Origin: Flavobacteriaceae bacterium UBA6268
Lineage (GTDB): Bacteria; Bacteroidota; Bacteroidia; Flavobacteriales; Flavobacteriaceae
DNA: 64,000 nucleotides
Reading direction: 5' to 3'
Assembly: GCA_002440705.1 (NCBI GenBank)
Contig: DJVA01000068.1
Coordinates: forward strand, 9,690-73,689
Made by a program: the position numbers and the translations under genes. A model generated the notes under the pieces. It had not been told where the DNA came from. It did not search any database and saw nothing but the letters and a program-made list of their open reading frames with translations. Positions 1 to 9,125 of this stretch are shown one piece after another. The number at the start of each line of letters is the position of its first letter. The stretch's first letter is position 1.

Positions 1-741
1 CACAATGGTTTTCAAATAGGACCGGCACCCATCCGTATCATCCATTTTCAACGCCAATAGGGCCAAATACCAATAGCCCTTGTGGAAGTCCAAGCTTTCG
101 CCCTCCGTAAGGGTTTGGAAGCGCATCCTTGCTTCTTCATATCGGCCCAGCTCCATGTAAGAAATGCCTTTATAGAGTTCGAGGGTAGCGATATTCCCTG
201 TGGAAGCAGGCTCTATGGCAGCACTTAAATCGATGGCTTTTTGGTATTCACTGTTTCGAAAAGCAGCTTCCATGGCAACCACCAAGCGGTCTTGTGCGCC
301 ATCCTTAGTTACCAGGGATGGGAGTTCGTCCCAGTTCCTGAATTGTTGGTAGTACTGCTGGTTCGACAAGGAGGCATTGGGGTAGGCCCACCACAATAGC
401 AGGGCGGCCATTGCAGCGGCGGCGGCCCAATAGTACGTTCGGAAGGAATTTCGTTTTTTGGGTGTGATGGATCGGCGGTAGTTCTTCAGTTTTTCCGAAA
501 ACGCTTGGGTATCTTCAGCTTCAAATTTGGCTTGCTGTTCCCGAAGGTGCTGTGCTTCCCCTTGAAAGGGCACCCAGTCGGTTTCGTCGCCCCATGTATC
601 GAGTTGTTGCTGCAGTTCCAGTAGTTCCTGAAGCGCTGGTTGTTCTTGAAGGGTTGCTTCAAAAGCAGTCCGTTCCGGTACCGTCATGGTTCCATTCAAG
701 TAGCGCTCCAGTTGTTCCATCCAGGTAGGGTCTAATTCCAT
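1..741 (-). CDS. Membrane-anchored TPR protein, anti-sigma-like (partial, C-terminus beyond window)
   Basis: Reading the minus strand from an ATG at 741 gives 247 open codons that run off the left edge, so the C-terminus is missing. Residues 1-45 are helical with the pattern LERYLNGTMTVPERTAFEATL, which resembles the N-terminal helices of anti-sigma factors that bind sigma in the cytoplasm. There is no zinc-binding His/Cys motif. A basic stretch (about 87-101) leads into one hydrophobic Ala/Leu/Trp segment (about 102-119), predicted to span the inner membrane. The remainder, presumably periplasmic, contains TPR-like helices (for example LELYKGISYMELGRYEEARM). The start lies 3 bp after the stop of the ECF sigma gene, so the two are probably co-translated. 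Inference: this is the partner or sensor of that sigma factor. Confidence 0.75.
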   Translation of the reverse strand, partial: MELDPTWMEQLERYLNGTMTVPERTAFEATLQEQPALQELLELQQQLDTWGDETDWVPFQGEAQHLREQQAKFEAEDTQAFSEKLKNYRRSITPKKRNSFRTYYWAAAAAMAALLLWWAYPNASLSNQQYYQQFRNWDELPSLVTKDGAQDRLVVAMEAAFRNSEYQKAIDLSAAIEPASTGNIATLELYKGISYMELGRYEEARMRFQTLTEGESLDFHKGYWYLALLALKMDDTDGCRSYLKTIV

Positions 742-744
742 GGT

Positions 745-1296
745 TCAGTTGCGAAGGCGGATGTACCGCTTATCGGCTTTTATGAGTGCGATTAATTTTG
801 ATTTGCATTTAAAAACACGTTGCCTTGCTACGGTTTCAGAGGCATAGCCCAGTTGCTTAACGAGTTGCGCATAGGAAACGCCCTTCAATAGTTTGTGTAG
901 TACCTCCCGGCAGTTTTGGGAAAGCTCGAGGAGTTTTTCCCGGTAAAGGTCCCATTGTCCCTGTTCGATATAAAATTGACTTTGTTCCATGGTTTCAGCT
1001 ACAAGAGTCGCATCGGCCAATTTTGTTACCCGCTTTTTCGACATTTCCCTTCGCCACAGATTTCGGCATACGATAAAGAGGTAATTTTCAAAGGATTGGA
1101 TGTGCAGGGCGTCTTTTTTCAATTTCACATACAAATGTACCAAGGCATTGTGAAACACGTCTTCGGCGGCAGCTTTGTCGCCTCCATGCTGTTGAATGTA
1201 GCGCAGCACATTGGGGAAGATGGTACCATACAATGCTGTAAAAACCTTTGGTTTTCCTTCAAGGAAATCCTGTATGAAAGGTTGGTGTTGCGCCAT
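745..1296 (-). CDS. ECF-type RNA polymerase sigma factor
   Basis: A small sigma-70 family protein of 183 residues. The sigma-2 region lies near residues 15-85 (promoter melting and -10 contact; FENYLFIVCRNLWRR is the typical end of region 2). The sigma-4 helix-turn-helix is near 115-175 (LSQNCREVLHKLLKGVSYAQLV, then a SETVARQRVFKCK recognition helix). The start is placed at the ATG at 1296 (MAQHQ); an upstream in-frame ATG at 1317 would add seven residues without sigma character. The gene sits 3 bp before the anti-sigma-like TPR gene and is divergent from the T9SS, subtilisin and CHAT genes. It most likely directs core polymerase to a small regulon, perhaps this island. Confidence 0.9.
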   Translation of the reverse strand: MAQHQPFIQDFLEGKPKVFTALYGTIFPNVLRYIQQHGGDKAAAEDVFHNALVHLYVKLKKDALHIQSFENYLFIVCRNLWRREMSKKRVTKLADATLVAETMEQSQFYIEQGQWDLYREKLLELSQNCREVLHKLLKGVSYAQLVKQLGYASETVARQRVFKCKSKLIALIKADKRYIRLRN

Positions 1297-1519
1297 AGAT
1301 GAATCCCCAAAATGCAATTAGTGCTGCTCCTAAATTAGTCAAAAAATAGCACATCGCGACATGGCTGGAACGCGCTTCGGCTCCATCTTTTTTCAGAAAA
1401 GAGAAAAAAATGGGTAACAAAATAGGAGGATAGGCTCTTAAGGGTACAATCGAATGTTTTCGAGCAGGCCGAACCCGAAAAGCCTTGAATAGAGTAGGGC
1501 AACCATTAACATCAACATT

Positions 1520-4210
1520 ATGAGAAAAATGATTTTATGGGCAACCATCTTGCTGTCACTGGGATCCATCAGGGGACAGAACTTGGTGGCTAACAGTTCG
1601 TTTGAGAACACCTCTTGCGACATTTGCAGTACTTTGTACGAGTTTTACGAAGGTTGTGAAGACGATTGGCTGAATTACCTCTACGCGCCAGCGGCTTTCG
1701 ACAGTTCCATCCCCAATTGTACCTTTTACAATGGGGTGTACTATTATGCGCCCGATGGCGATAAACATGCCATGGTAGGCCCCAACAGCGGGATTTTCCA
1801 ACGGGGCGATTATGGTCCGGGAACCTACACCATTTCTTTTGTGTATACGAGGGGTGAAGCAATTTACACCAACTATCCCATTTTTGTAAATGTAGGTTTT
1901 GCCAACGGAATGGTGAATGCAGAATGGAACGATCAATCCAATGCCAGTATCCCGATTGAAAATGTGGTTTCGGAATTGGTTTTGGAAGACGATCCCGTGA
2001 ACTGGGCCAGCTACAGTGGTACGTTTGTTTTGAACGACACCTATGAGAATCTGGTCATTTACGGTTCTGCCGAAGAACAGATACACGGTGGTGGCGGCGG
2101 CGTTATCTTGGCACCAACCCAAAGGGCACTTATAGACCATGTGGTTATTGAATGCCAGGATTGTTGTACTCCAGATCCGGTTACCATTACAGCCAACGGA
2201 CAGGACATTACCAATACCTTGGCCTATACCATTCCGTGTGGGGAAAACTGTGTAACCTTGGAAGCTACCAATGTGTTCAATGCGGTATACAATACTAACG
2301 ATCCCGTTTTGAACGATTTGGAAGGAACTTTCTGTTTGCCTCCAGACAGTACCCTAACGGGTTTTACGGCTACGATTACCGGTAAGGACAGTTGTGGGGA
2401 TCCTTACCTACAAACCATTGCCATTTCCATAGAACAGGATTGCGGTGGCGATCCCGAACCTTGCTGCGATGCAGAGCATAACCTGTTGGATGATGGCGAT
2501 TTCAACCAAGCAACCTGTGGGGGCAATGGCGCTTTCAATAGCGGATGCGTACCCAATTGGACGGCAACAGACGGTAGCCCTTCTATTGGAGGTTTTGGAA
2601 CAGATCCCTATGCTTGGATGTGGTCTTATAACGGCAATGGGGAAGCAATAGCAGCCAATTTTGATTTTGTTGCCGGAGTTACCTACGGAGTGTGCTTCAG
2701 AGTTCGGACAGACGATAAGGATACCGGCGATCCCAATGTGGCCAATCACGCCACCATTAACTTGGTTGCGACCAACAGTGCCGGTGTGGTTACGGCATCT
2801 CCATCAGGCGAGATGATCTTCAACGATGTAATGGGCCCATACCTTAATACCTGGACCGATGTGTCTGTAATCTTCACTCCAACGGCCAATTTCTCACAAT
2901 TGTGGGTGTTCCCGTTCATGCAAGATCCTTCCACAGGGGGAAGTCAGTCGGAAATGTCCATCGACGACATCATCATTTCGATTTGTTGTGAGGATTCCAT
3001 TACCATCGAACCTTACTGGAACCATCCAAGTTGTCCGGAAATTATCTGTGAGGCTGAAAAATGGCCTATCCAGGTCTTGGATTCCAGTGGTACCCCAGTA
3101 ACCTCAGCAGGGGGTGTGGTGATAGAATGGACCAATTTGGATACGGGAACTGTTGTGTATGCAGACTGGGTTTATGCCATGGCCTTGGAGCATTGGCAAG
3201 TGGTGGTTACCTTCCCTAATGGATGTACCTATACGGCCGATTATTTTGAGGATTGTTGTAATGACGATGTGCATATTGAGGCCATTATTTGTCCGGAAGC
3301 GCGTACTGTCAATCAACTGAAGGAATCCATGGAACTGCAGAAAGACCGTTATGCCGCTTCGGAATACGAGGCTCTAATGACGGCCATCGATCAATTTGAA
3401 ACCTTATATGGACGTGGGGATTGCGATCCTTGCGATATTGGATATGTATTGATCCACTTGGTAGATGGTGATGGCAACGAAATTGATCCGGCCGATTACA
3501 CCATTACATGGTCAGACGGTGGTACCGGAGTCATGCGACTTATTCCTGTGGATACGCTTATTTCTGTAACCGTTACCCAACTGAATGGGGAGTATCTGTG
3601 TGTCTATGAAGATGAGTTTATCTACGAATGCCATGTAAATTGTGAAACGTTACCGGCACCTACCAACCTGCAATCTTCGGGCGCTACCCTTACTTGGGAT
3701 CCCGTTCCAGGGGCGGTTTCGTACATCGTAAGTTCTCCAGATGGAGGGCATCCACCGGTTTTCTGCGACTGTTCGGCACAAGTCTCTATTGTTCCACAAA
3801 CCACGAGTACCAATAGCTTGGTGCTTTCTGAGAGCTTGCAGGCCCGTTGCTTTGCATGGATGGTGACGGCCGTTTGCGCGGATGGAACACAGTCCGAACC
3901 CTCGGAAGCCATTTGTTTCTATCCTATTAGGGGTGTGGAAAATGGTCTTGGTTTTGTAGCAGCCCAAATTTCTCCAAACCCCAACAAGGGACAGATGAAT
4001 TTTAGGGTCGAAACCAGATACGATACCCCAGTATCGATTGAAGTATACGATTTCTATGGACAACTGGTGCAACAGTTTACGTTCAATGTCCGCTCGCTCG
4101 AAGGGCAGGAAGTAACTTGGAACGCCTCCCCAGATCACAGAAAAGGCGTATATTTTGTATTCTTTAAAACAGAAAAAGATCAAGTGATCAAAAAAGTCAT
4201 TATTGAATAA
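1520..4210 (+). CDS. T9SS-secreted multidomain Cys-rich protein with FnIII-like domain
   Basis: An 896-residue secreted protein. The Sec signal peptide is at 1-19 (MRKMILWATILLSLGSIRGQ). Two beta-sandwich modules with NLVANSSFEN and NLLDDGDFN starts (about 20-210 and 315-490) resemble carbohydrate-binding or 'choice-of-anchor' domains. Short Cys-Cys-acidic linkers recur (QDCCTPD, EPCCDAE, SICCEDS, EDCCNDD). A fibronectin-III-like domain lies near 705-800 (LPAPTNLQSSGATLTWDPVPGAVSY). The final 80 residues are a type A T9SS sorting tail (ISPNPNKGQMNF ... GVYFVFF ... KKVIIE), so the protein should be exported across the outer membrane. No catalytic motif was found; a binding or adhesive role is inferred. 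It is followed by a strong terminator and then the subtilisin gene. Confidence 0.85.
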   Translation: MRKMILWATILLSLGSIRGQNLVANSSFENTSCDICSTLYEFYEGCEDDWLNYLYAPAAFDSSIPNCTFYNGVYYYAPDGDKHAMVGPNSGIFQRGDYGPGTYTISFVYTRGEAIYTNYPIFVNVGFANGMVNAEWNDQSNASIPIENVVSELVLEDDPVNWASYSGTFVLNDTYENLVIYGSAEEQIHGGGGGVILAPTQRALIDHVVIECQDCCTPDPVTITANGQDITNTLAYTIPCGENCVTLEATNVFNAVYNTNDPVLNDLEGTFCLPPDSTLTGFTATITGKDSCGDPYLQTIAISIEQDCGGDPEPCCDAEHNLLDDGDFNQATCGGNGAFNSGCVPNWTATDGSPSIGGFGTDPYAWMWSYNGNGEAIAANFDFVAGVTYGVCFRVRTDDKDTGDPNVANHATINLVATNSAGVVTASPSGEMIFNDVMGPYLNTWTDVSVIFTPTANFSQLWVFPFMQDPSTGGSQSEMSIDDIIISICCEDSITIEPYWNHPSCPEIICEAEKWPIQVLDSSGTPVTSAGGVVIEWTNLDTGTVVYADWVYAMALEHWQVVVTFPNGCTYTADYFEDCCNDDVHIEAIICPEARTVNQLKESMELQKDRYAASEYEALMTAIDQFETLYGRGDCDPCDIGYVLIHLVDGDGNEIDPADYTITWSDGGTGVMRLIPVDTLISVTVTQLNGEYLCVYEDEFIYECHVNCETLPAPTNLQSSGATLTWDPVPGAVSYIVSSPDGGHPPVFCDCSAQVSIVPQTTSTNSLVLSESLQARCFAWMVTAVCADGTQSEPSEAICFYPIRGVENGLGFVAAQISPNPNKGQMNFRVETRYDTPVSIEVYDFYGQLVQQFTFNVRSLEGQEVTWNASPDHRKGVYFVFFKTEKDQVIKKVIIE

Positions 4211-4221
4211 TGAACCAACCC

Positions 4222-4250
4222 AGGGCCTGGGAATTTCCCAGGCCCTTTTT
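4222..4250 (+). terminator. Rho-independent terminator after T9SS protein gene
   Basis: A stem of about 10-11 bp (GGGCCTGGG ... CCCAGGCCC, with A-T closing pairs and a 3-nt loop) is followed by five T. It starts 12 bp after the stop of the T9SS gene and ends 34 bp before the subtilisin start. Those two genes are therefore probably separate, or partly attenuated, transcription units. Confidence 0.88.
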
Positions 4251-4283
4251 AATAAAAATCCTAAACCTAATAAAACCAACATC

Positions 4284-5558
4284 ATGAAAACATTGTATAG
4301 CATAAGTTTAATGGCCCTGCTGGTGTGCTGGGGCTGTAGCCAAGAACCTTCCTTTACCGACCCAACAACAACTTTGCCTGAAGCTGTGGAGATAACAGGG
4401 GCACAATTCCGTGGGGGCAGTGCTGCTACCTACCCATCCAACCAAATGGTGGTACAATACGATCCCGGACTAACCGAAGCCCAAAAACAGTTGATGCGCG
4501 ACCAATATGGAGTGTCCGATTACAAAACCTGTAGCTGTGCCGATCCTACCCTCGAATTGTGGATTTTTGAAGTCGATCCCAATGGCAATCTGCCTGGTGG
4601 TGGGGGAATTGAGGAAGTGATATTGGGAGCCAAGGACGATTCTGGATTGGAAGGAGCCGATTTGAATCCGGATATCCAACATGTGGGACAGAAACTTAAC
4701 TACTCGTTTGGTGTACCGGACACGGCTGTAGGCCTTCAACAAACAGTTCACAACAACGAACCGCTCACTATTGCAGTGCTAGACACCGGCGTGGATTATA
4801 ATTACTACGGTTTTGCAACGCCCTTTTTGTATAATTCCCAGGCCAATTCCAATCATTGCAACAGCAACGGTTACGAGGATTATTATGGATGGGACTTTGT
4901 AAATGGGGATAACGATCCTTATGACGATTATGGGCATGGAACCGTGATTAGCAGTTTTATTTACGAATCATTAATTGAAAAGAGTGTTCCGTTTCAAATC
5001 CTTCCCGTAAAGGTGTTTGATGCCAACGGAAAAGGCAGTTATTTTGATATCCTGTGCGGATTTAAATACGCCATTAACAATTCGGATGTCGATATGATTA
5101 ATTTAAGCTTTGGTTGGTACCTGACCGATTACGAATTGTTGCATCGGTTTGTAATGGAGTCGGAATCGCAGGTATTGATTACCGCTTCGGCGGGGAACAA
5201 TGCACAAGACAACGACCAAGTACCTCATTACCCATCTTCTTACACTACCAGCAATATCATTTCGGTGGCGGCTTTGGGTGGTGGTCCTAGTACTGTGCAA
5301 TTGGCCTATTTTTCGAATTATGGTGAAAATTCTGTCGATATAGCGGCCCAAGGCGAAAACATTCCTTTCTATCTCGCACCAAACGAACCCATCTATGTAT
5401 CCGGAACCTCCTATGCCAATGCTTTCGCAACCGTTTTGGGAGGCACTGTCTATGTTTCAGGAATGACCCCACAGCAACACTTAGGGGAAGTGCTGTCGCA
5501 TACCGTACCCAATAGCAATTTGTATCTTATTCAATACGAGTCGTATGTTCCCTATTGA
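4284..5558 (+). CDS. Subtilisin-like S8 family serine peptidase, lipoprotein
   Basis: A 424-residue protease. The start is the ATG at 4284, because it yields a clean lipoprotein signal (MKTLYSISLMALLVCWGCSQ, lipobox Cys19); an upstream in-frame ATG would place the terminator inside the coding region. Residues about 45-130 (NQMVVQYDPGLTEAQKQLM) resemble an I9-type inhibitory propeptide. The S8 domain has the complete triad: Asp167 (AVLDTGVDYN), His218 (YGHGTVISS) and Ser376 (SGTSYANAFA), with an oxyanion-type Asn in ASAGNNAQ. It should be membrane-anchored and act in the periplasm or at the cell surface. It sits between a T9SS cargo gene and a TPR-CHAT gene, so the island encodes two protease folds. 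The protease may mature or be triggered within this system; its substrate is unknown. Confidence 0.9.
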   Translation: MKTLYSISLMALLVCWGCSQEPSFTDPTTTLPEAVEITGAQFRGGSAATYPSNQMVVQYDPGLTEAQKQLMRDQYGVSDYKTCSCADPTLELWIFEVDPNGNLPGGGGIEEVILGAKDDSGLEGADLNPDIQHVGQKLNYSFGVPDTAVGLQQTVHNNEPLTIAVLDTGVDYNYYGFATPFLYNSQANSNHCNSNGYEDYYGWDFVNGDNDPYDDYGHGTVISSFIYESLIEKSVPFQILPVKVFDANGKGSYFDILCGFKYAINNSDVDMINLSFGWYLTDYELLHRFVMESESQVLITASAGNNAQDNDQVPHYPSSYTTSNIISVAALGGGPSTVQLAYFSNYGENSVDIAAQGENIPFYLAPNEPIYVSGTSYANAFATVLGGTVYVSGMTPQQHLGEVLSHTVPNSNLYLIQYESYVPY

Positions 5559-5642
5559 ATTTAGTTTGGATAATTAGGTTTAGGTACACCTATGATTATT
5601 TAAACAAAGGGGAAGGGATTTTTTATTTCTTCCCCTAAATAT

Positions 5643-5650
5643 TATCTTTA
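5643..5650 (+). promoter_or_regulatory. -7 element (TATCTTTA) upstream of CHAT gene
   Basis: TATCTTTA is one mismatch from the Bacteroidota TAnnTTTG -7 element and ends 21 bp before the ATG at 5672. No convincing TTG -33 box lies 19-20 bp upstream. The CHAT gene therefore probably has its own, possibly regulated, promoter. Confidence 0.5.
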
Positions 5651-5671
5651 AATTTCATATTCCACGGTCCC

Positions 5672-8425
5672 ATGCAACGTCATCCATTAAAAGTTTTTTT
5701 GGTTTATGCCGCTATCACTTTCACGGGGGCCAGCTTTGCCCAAGAAAGTACCATGGAGTCGCTTGAGAGGCTTTTAGAAGCCCAAATACCCCTTACCGAA
5801 AAGGGACTTCAGTTGGAGGCTTTTTTGGAAACACAACAAGGAATAGCTCCGATGAATCTGGCCGATGCCTATTACGAAAGTTCCAAATGGATGTGGGGAA
5901 CAAAACGGGACCAATCCAAGGCCAAAACGTATGCACGGAAAGAACGGGAACTCCGAAAGCAACTAATTACCGATAGTCTAGACCCCAAGGTGTTGCGAAA
6001 TCTATACAATCTCGGGTATATGTACCATCACGGCATGGTACCGGATTATCCCAATTCCCTCGCTTTTTTTGATACCCTTGTGGGATTAACCCCTTCCAAG
6101 GATGTTCGCTTGGGGAATGTGTACCGGGAACGCGGCGATATTTTTGATGCACTTGGCGACTTTCAACGGGCTCTGGAAAACTACGCCTATTCCGAATCTG
6201 TTTTTCAGGAACTCAATCGGCCCGACCTTCAACTTAAAACGCGTATCAATATTTCGGGTACCTATGTGTCTATTGGGGATGGGAACTATTTGGAAGATTT
6301 CAATCAAAATAACGCGCAAATTGAAGCCTTGGGAAATGAAATTATTTCCGAAAACCAACAAGCCATGGTCACGTTCAATACGGCAGCCATGTACCACCTT
6401 GCCGGAAAAAACGACATTGCCCTGCCCGAACTGGAGCGTTCCCTCTCCCTCTTCAAAAAAACGAAGGATTCCCTCAACACCTACAAGGCGCTTAGTTTGT
6501 TGGGAATTATTTTCCAGAAACAAGGACACTACCTTGAAGCTGAACGTATTTTTTGGGACACCCAATCCTACGCAGGAAAAGACCCCCTGCTGCAAAGTGC
6601 GGTTTTCAATAACCTAGCCGATTGTTATCAAAGACAGCAGAATTGGAAAAAGGCCATTCAATTCTATTACCGGGCTTTGTATACGGTACTCGGAAAAACC
6701 TACCATGAAACAGCTGCCCAAAGCTTGACCTATGAGGAGATTCAGTATGCGCCTTTCAAAAAAATCATCTTTGGCTATTTGGCCGATATTACTGAAGCTT
6801 TTGTGAATAACTGGGAACAAGAGAAGAATGTAACTTTTTTGAATGAGGCCGAAAATTTGTTTCAAATAGGAGACCAGGTTGTAGACGACCTTTTTTTGGA
6901 AAGCAGGGAAGAGGTATCCAAGCTTGCCTGGAGGGAGAAGGCATCAAAACTGTACCTACAGGGTGTGGTGATCTATGAAGCGTTGCAGCAACCACAAAAA
7001 GCTTTTTACTTGATGGAGAAGAACAAAGGACTGCTTCTTTTGGAAAACATACACAAGGTATTGGCGCGGGAAAAAGCCAAGATTCCCATGCAGTTTGTAG
7101 ACAAGGAGTACGCCTTTTTAGGGCAAATCAAACAGTTGCAATTGGAATGGGCGGCTTCAGTCGATCCGGAGGAAAAAACGGCTTTGGGTGCCCAAATTTT
7201 TCAATTGAAAACTACCTTTCGGCAATTTATGGACGATTTAGAGTTGAAATTTCCGGTTTATTTCACCCATAAAAGACAATTCTCCATCGTTTCGCTGGAT
7301 GAAGTACAGCAGGATTTGGGGCCCGATGAAATGGTACTGGAGTACCTTTTGGGCGATGAAAAAGGCTACGTGTTGCTCATTAGCGGGACCGACAGTTATT
7401 TGAAGCGTATGCCCTCGTCGCGTTCACAATTGGAAATCCAGTTGAAAGCGTTCCGGGAATTGTTGGATCGCCCTTGGCAAAATAAAGAAGATGTAAAATC
7501 CTACCGATCCAAAGCCTTTAAGCTTTACGAAACCCTGTTTCCATTTGAAAGTCTTCGGGAGTCCATTAAAGGCAAGCGACTCATGATTATCCCCGATGGC
7601 CCATTGCACCGACTTCCTTTTGAAGCCCTCGTTGTTGCCGAAGACTTGCCTTTTCCGGAAGCGTATCTTATTGCCCAGAGTGATGTATGGTACCAGTATT
7701 CGCTTACGGTAAATGCCCAAATCAAAAAATTGCCAACCAATCCAGAAACGGCATGGGCTGGGTTTTTCTTGACTCAATTTCAGGAGGATTACCAAACTCC
7801 ACTGGTGTTTGGAACAAAAGAGCAAGCCTATTTGAGTCCCTTTTTTGAAGGTGATAAGAATTTCAAAAATGAAAAAGCTTCGAAAGCGTCATTCTTGAGT
7901 GCTTATCAACGCTTTCCCATTGTCCATGTATCTACGCATGGTGGGGTAGACTCGGAAGGACCTTGGCTGGCTTTTTATGATGCTCCCTTGTTTTTGAATG
8001 AATTGTATTTTCTGGAAAGTCAGAAGGAAATGGTGGTGCTTAGTGCCTGCAAGACTTCGGAGGGGCTTTATGCCAATGGGGAAGGGGTGTTCAGCATCAC
8101 TAGGGGGTTTATTAACTCGGGTTCCAAAAGTGTGGTGTCTTCACTTTGGAACTTAAACGATAAATCCAGTTTTGAAGTGCTCTCCCATTTTTATGTGGAA
8201 CTCCAGCAAGGAGCATCCAAATCGAAAGCCCTTCGTAGTGCCAAATTGGAGTACCTGCGAACCCATCTTAATTCCACAGAGGGCTCTCCTTTTTACTGGG
8301 CTTCCATCATCCTTACCGGAAATGATGAGCCCCTACCAATACAAGAAAATCATTATTGGATTTTGGGGCTTTTGGCTTTGGGATTGTTAGGAGGCTTTCT
8401 TCTTTGGTTTTTTAGGTATCGGTAA
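5672..8425 (+). CDS. Exported TPR-CHAT protein (caspase-like cysteine peptidase) with C-terminal membrane anchor
   Basis: A 917-residue protein. It has a Sec signal peptide (MQRHPLKVFLVYAAITFTGASFAQ) followed by about 400 residues of TPR-like helical repeats (for example NVYRERGDIFDALGDFQRALENYAYSE and YKALSLLGIIFQKQGHYLEAERIF). A linker and a CHAT domain follow (about 560-885). The caspase-type dyad is visible: His756 in VHVSTHGG and Cys793 in LSACKTSEG. The tail LNDKSSFEVLSHFYVEL ... SPFYWASIILTG is typical of CHAT. One hydrophobic helix (about 893-914) ends in FFRYR. Known: CHAT domains are caspase-like proteases often coupled to TPR sensors. Inferred: the protease domain faces the periplasm, anchored in a membrane, next to a subtilisin and divergent from an ECF sigma/TPR anti-sigma pair. 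Confidence 0.88.
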   Translation: MQRHPLKVFLVYAAITFTGASFAQESTMESLERLLEAQIPLTEKGLQLEAFLETQQGIAPMNLADAYYESSKWMWGTKRDQSKAKTYARKERELRKQLITDSLDPKVLRNLYNLGYMYHHGMVPDYPNSLAFFDTLVGLTPSKDVRLGNVYRERGDIFDALGDFQRALENYAYSESVFQELNRPDLQLKTRINISGTYVSIGDGNYLEDFNQNNAQIEALGNEIISENQQAMVTFNTAAMYHLAGKNDIALPELERSLSLFKKTKDSLNTYKALSLLGIIFQKQGHYLEAERIFWDTQSYAGKDPLLQSAVFNNLADCYQRQQNWKKAIQFYYRALYTVLGKTYHETAAQSLTYEEIQYAPFKKIIFGYLADITEAFVNNWEQEKNVTFLNEAENLFQIGDQVVDDLFLESREEVSKLAWREKASKLYLQGVVIYEALQQPQKAFYLMEKNKGLLLLENIHKVLAREKAKIPMQFVDKEYAFLGQIKQLQLEWAASVDPEEKTALGAQIFQLKTTFRQFMDDLELKFPVYFTHKRQFSIVSLDEVQQDLGPDEMVLEYLLGDEKGYVLLISGTDSYLKRMPSSRSQLEIQLKAFRELLDRPWQNKEDVKSYRSKAFKLYETLFPFESLRESIKGKRLMIIPDGPLHRLPFEALVVAEDLPFPEAYLIAQSDVWYQYSLTVNAQIKKLPTNPETAWAGFFLTQFQEDYQTPLVFGTKEQAYLSPFFEGDKNFKNEKASKASFLSAYQRFPIVHVSTHGGVDSEGPWLAFYDAPLFLNELYFLESQKEMVVLSACKTSEGLYANGEGVFSITRGFINSGSKSVVSSLWNLNDKSSFEVLSHFYVELQQGASKSKALRSAKLEYLRTHLNSTEGSPFYWASIILTGNDEPLPIQENHYWILGLLALGLLGGFLLWFFRYR

Positions 8426-8510
8426 AAGCAGTCCTAGGGTTGGGAATTCTTACCAAGAATAAGCCAACTCCATCGGTAAGCCCACCATAAAACAACTGAA
8501 ATGGTAGTTT

Positions 8511-9125
8511 TTAGAAGGTAATTCCTATGTTCAGACTGTTTTTGCGGTTTCGAACGGCATCGCCCTCATTGTCCTTGAAAATATCGGTGAACCCAGCTTG
8601 TCCCGCAAGCTCTACAAAAAGCTTGGAACTTCCTTTTTGGGTCAACGGAAATTGAACCCCCAAACTACTCTCCAAGCCAATATCCGTTGCATTGAAATTA
8701 TCCTTCACTTGAGTAGAGCCTGCATTGGCTCCTACAAGAACGCCCAAATAGGGGCCAAGATTTAGATAAAAGTTTTTCCGCTTCCCGCCAAAGTGCCAGT
8801 TGGGAGTTGCCGAAATGGTAACATAATGTAAGGAGTAATTCACCACATAAAGCGTACCCCCTTTGTCAACATAAAAACCGTCGTCCCAACCATTTTGGTT
8901 GTAATAGGCTCGTCCTCTAAGACTCCAGCGCTCAGAAAAGAAATAGTCGGCATAAAAACCTCCGTTAAACCCTAGGTGCGATTTTGCCGCGGTTTGATCG
9001 GAGATGGTGGAGACATTGGTAAGGTTGAGACCACCAGAGAAGCCAAATTCCACATCCCCCCCGTCCTGGGCATGGGAGAAAGAAAAAGTAATCAAAAGTA
9101 CTAAGGTTGATAACGCTGTTTTCAT
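8511..9125 (-). CDS. Outer-membrane beta-barrel protein (PorT-like family)
   Basis: A 204-residue protein with a signal peptide (MKTALSTLVLLITFSFSHAQ). Alternating hydrophobic strands follow, starting with VEFGFSGGLNLTNVS and ending in an aromatic-terminated strand (NSLNIGITF), as in small Bacteroidota outer-membrane barrels of the PorT/OMP_b-brl type. The strands (FYADYFFSERWSLRGRAYYNQ, NFYLNLGPYLGVLVGAN, LFVELAGQAGFTDIF) suggest 8-10 strands. No ligand or function can be read. It converges on the CHAT gene with about 85 bp between the stops. It is probably monocistronic, since a tRNA with its own terminator lies upstream. Confidence 0.8.
   Translation of the reverse strand: MKTALSTLVLLITFSFSHAQDGGDVEFGFSGGLNLTNVSTISDQTAAKSHLGFNGGFYADYFFSERWSLRGRAYYNQNGWDDGFYVDKGGTLYVVNYSLHYVTISATPNWHFGGKRKNFYLNLGPYLGVLVGANAGSTQVKDNFNATDIGLESSLGVQFPLTQKGSSKLFVELAGQAGFTDIFKDNEGDAVRNRKNSLNIGITF

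Noticed and set aside
3650..4303. 217-codon open frame on the minus strand
   Set aside because: Antisense to the T9SS protein's FnIII and sorting tail; it runs through the terminator and the subtilisin start.
5609..5635. GGGGAAG/CTTCCCC inverted repeat between subtilisin and CHAT genes
   Set aside because: T-rich part lies in the loop and no T-run follows the stem; not a convincing terminator and too weak for an operator claim.
1..8425. The TPR-CHAT island as a type III-E CRISPR (craspase) locus
   Set aside because: No Cas proteins or repeats are present and the CHAT protein is exported; only the TPR-CHAT/sigma logic is comparable.
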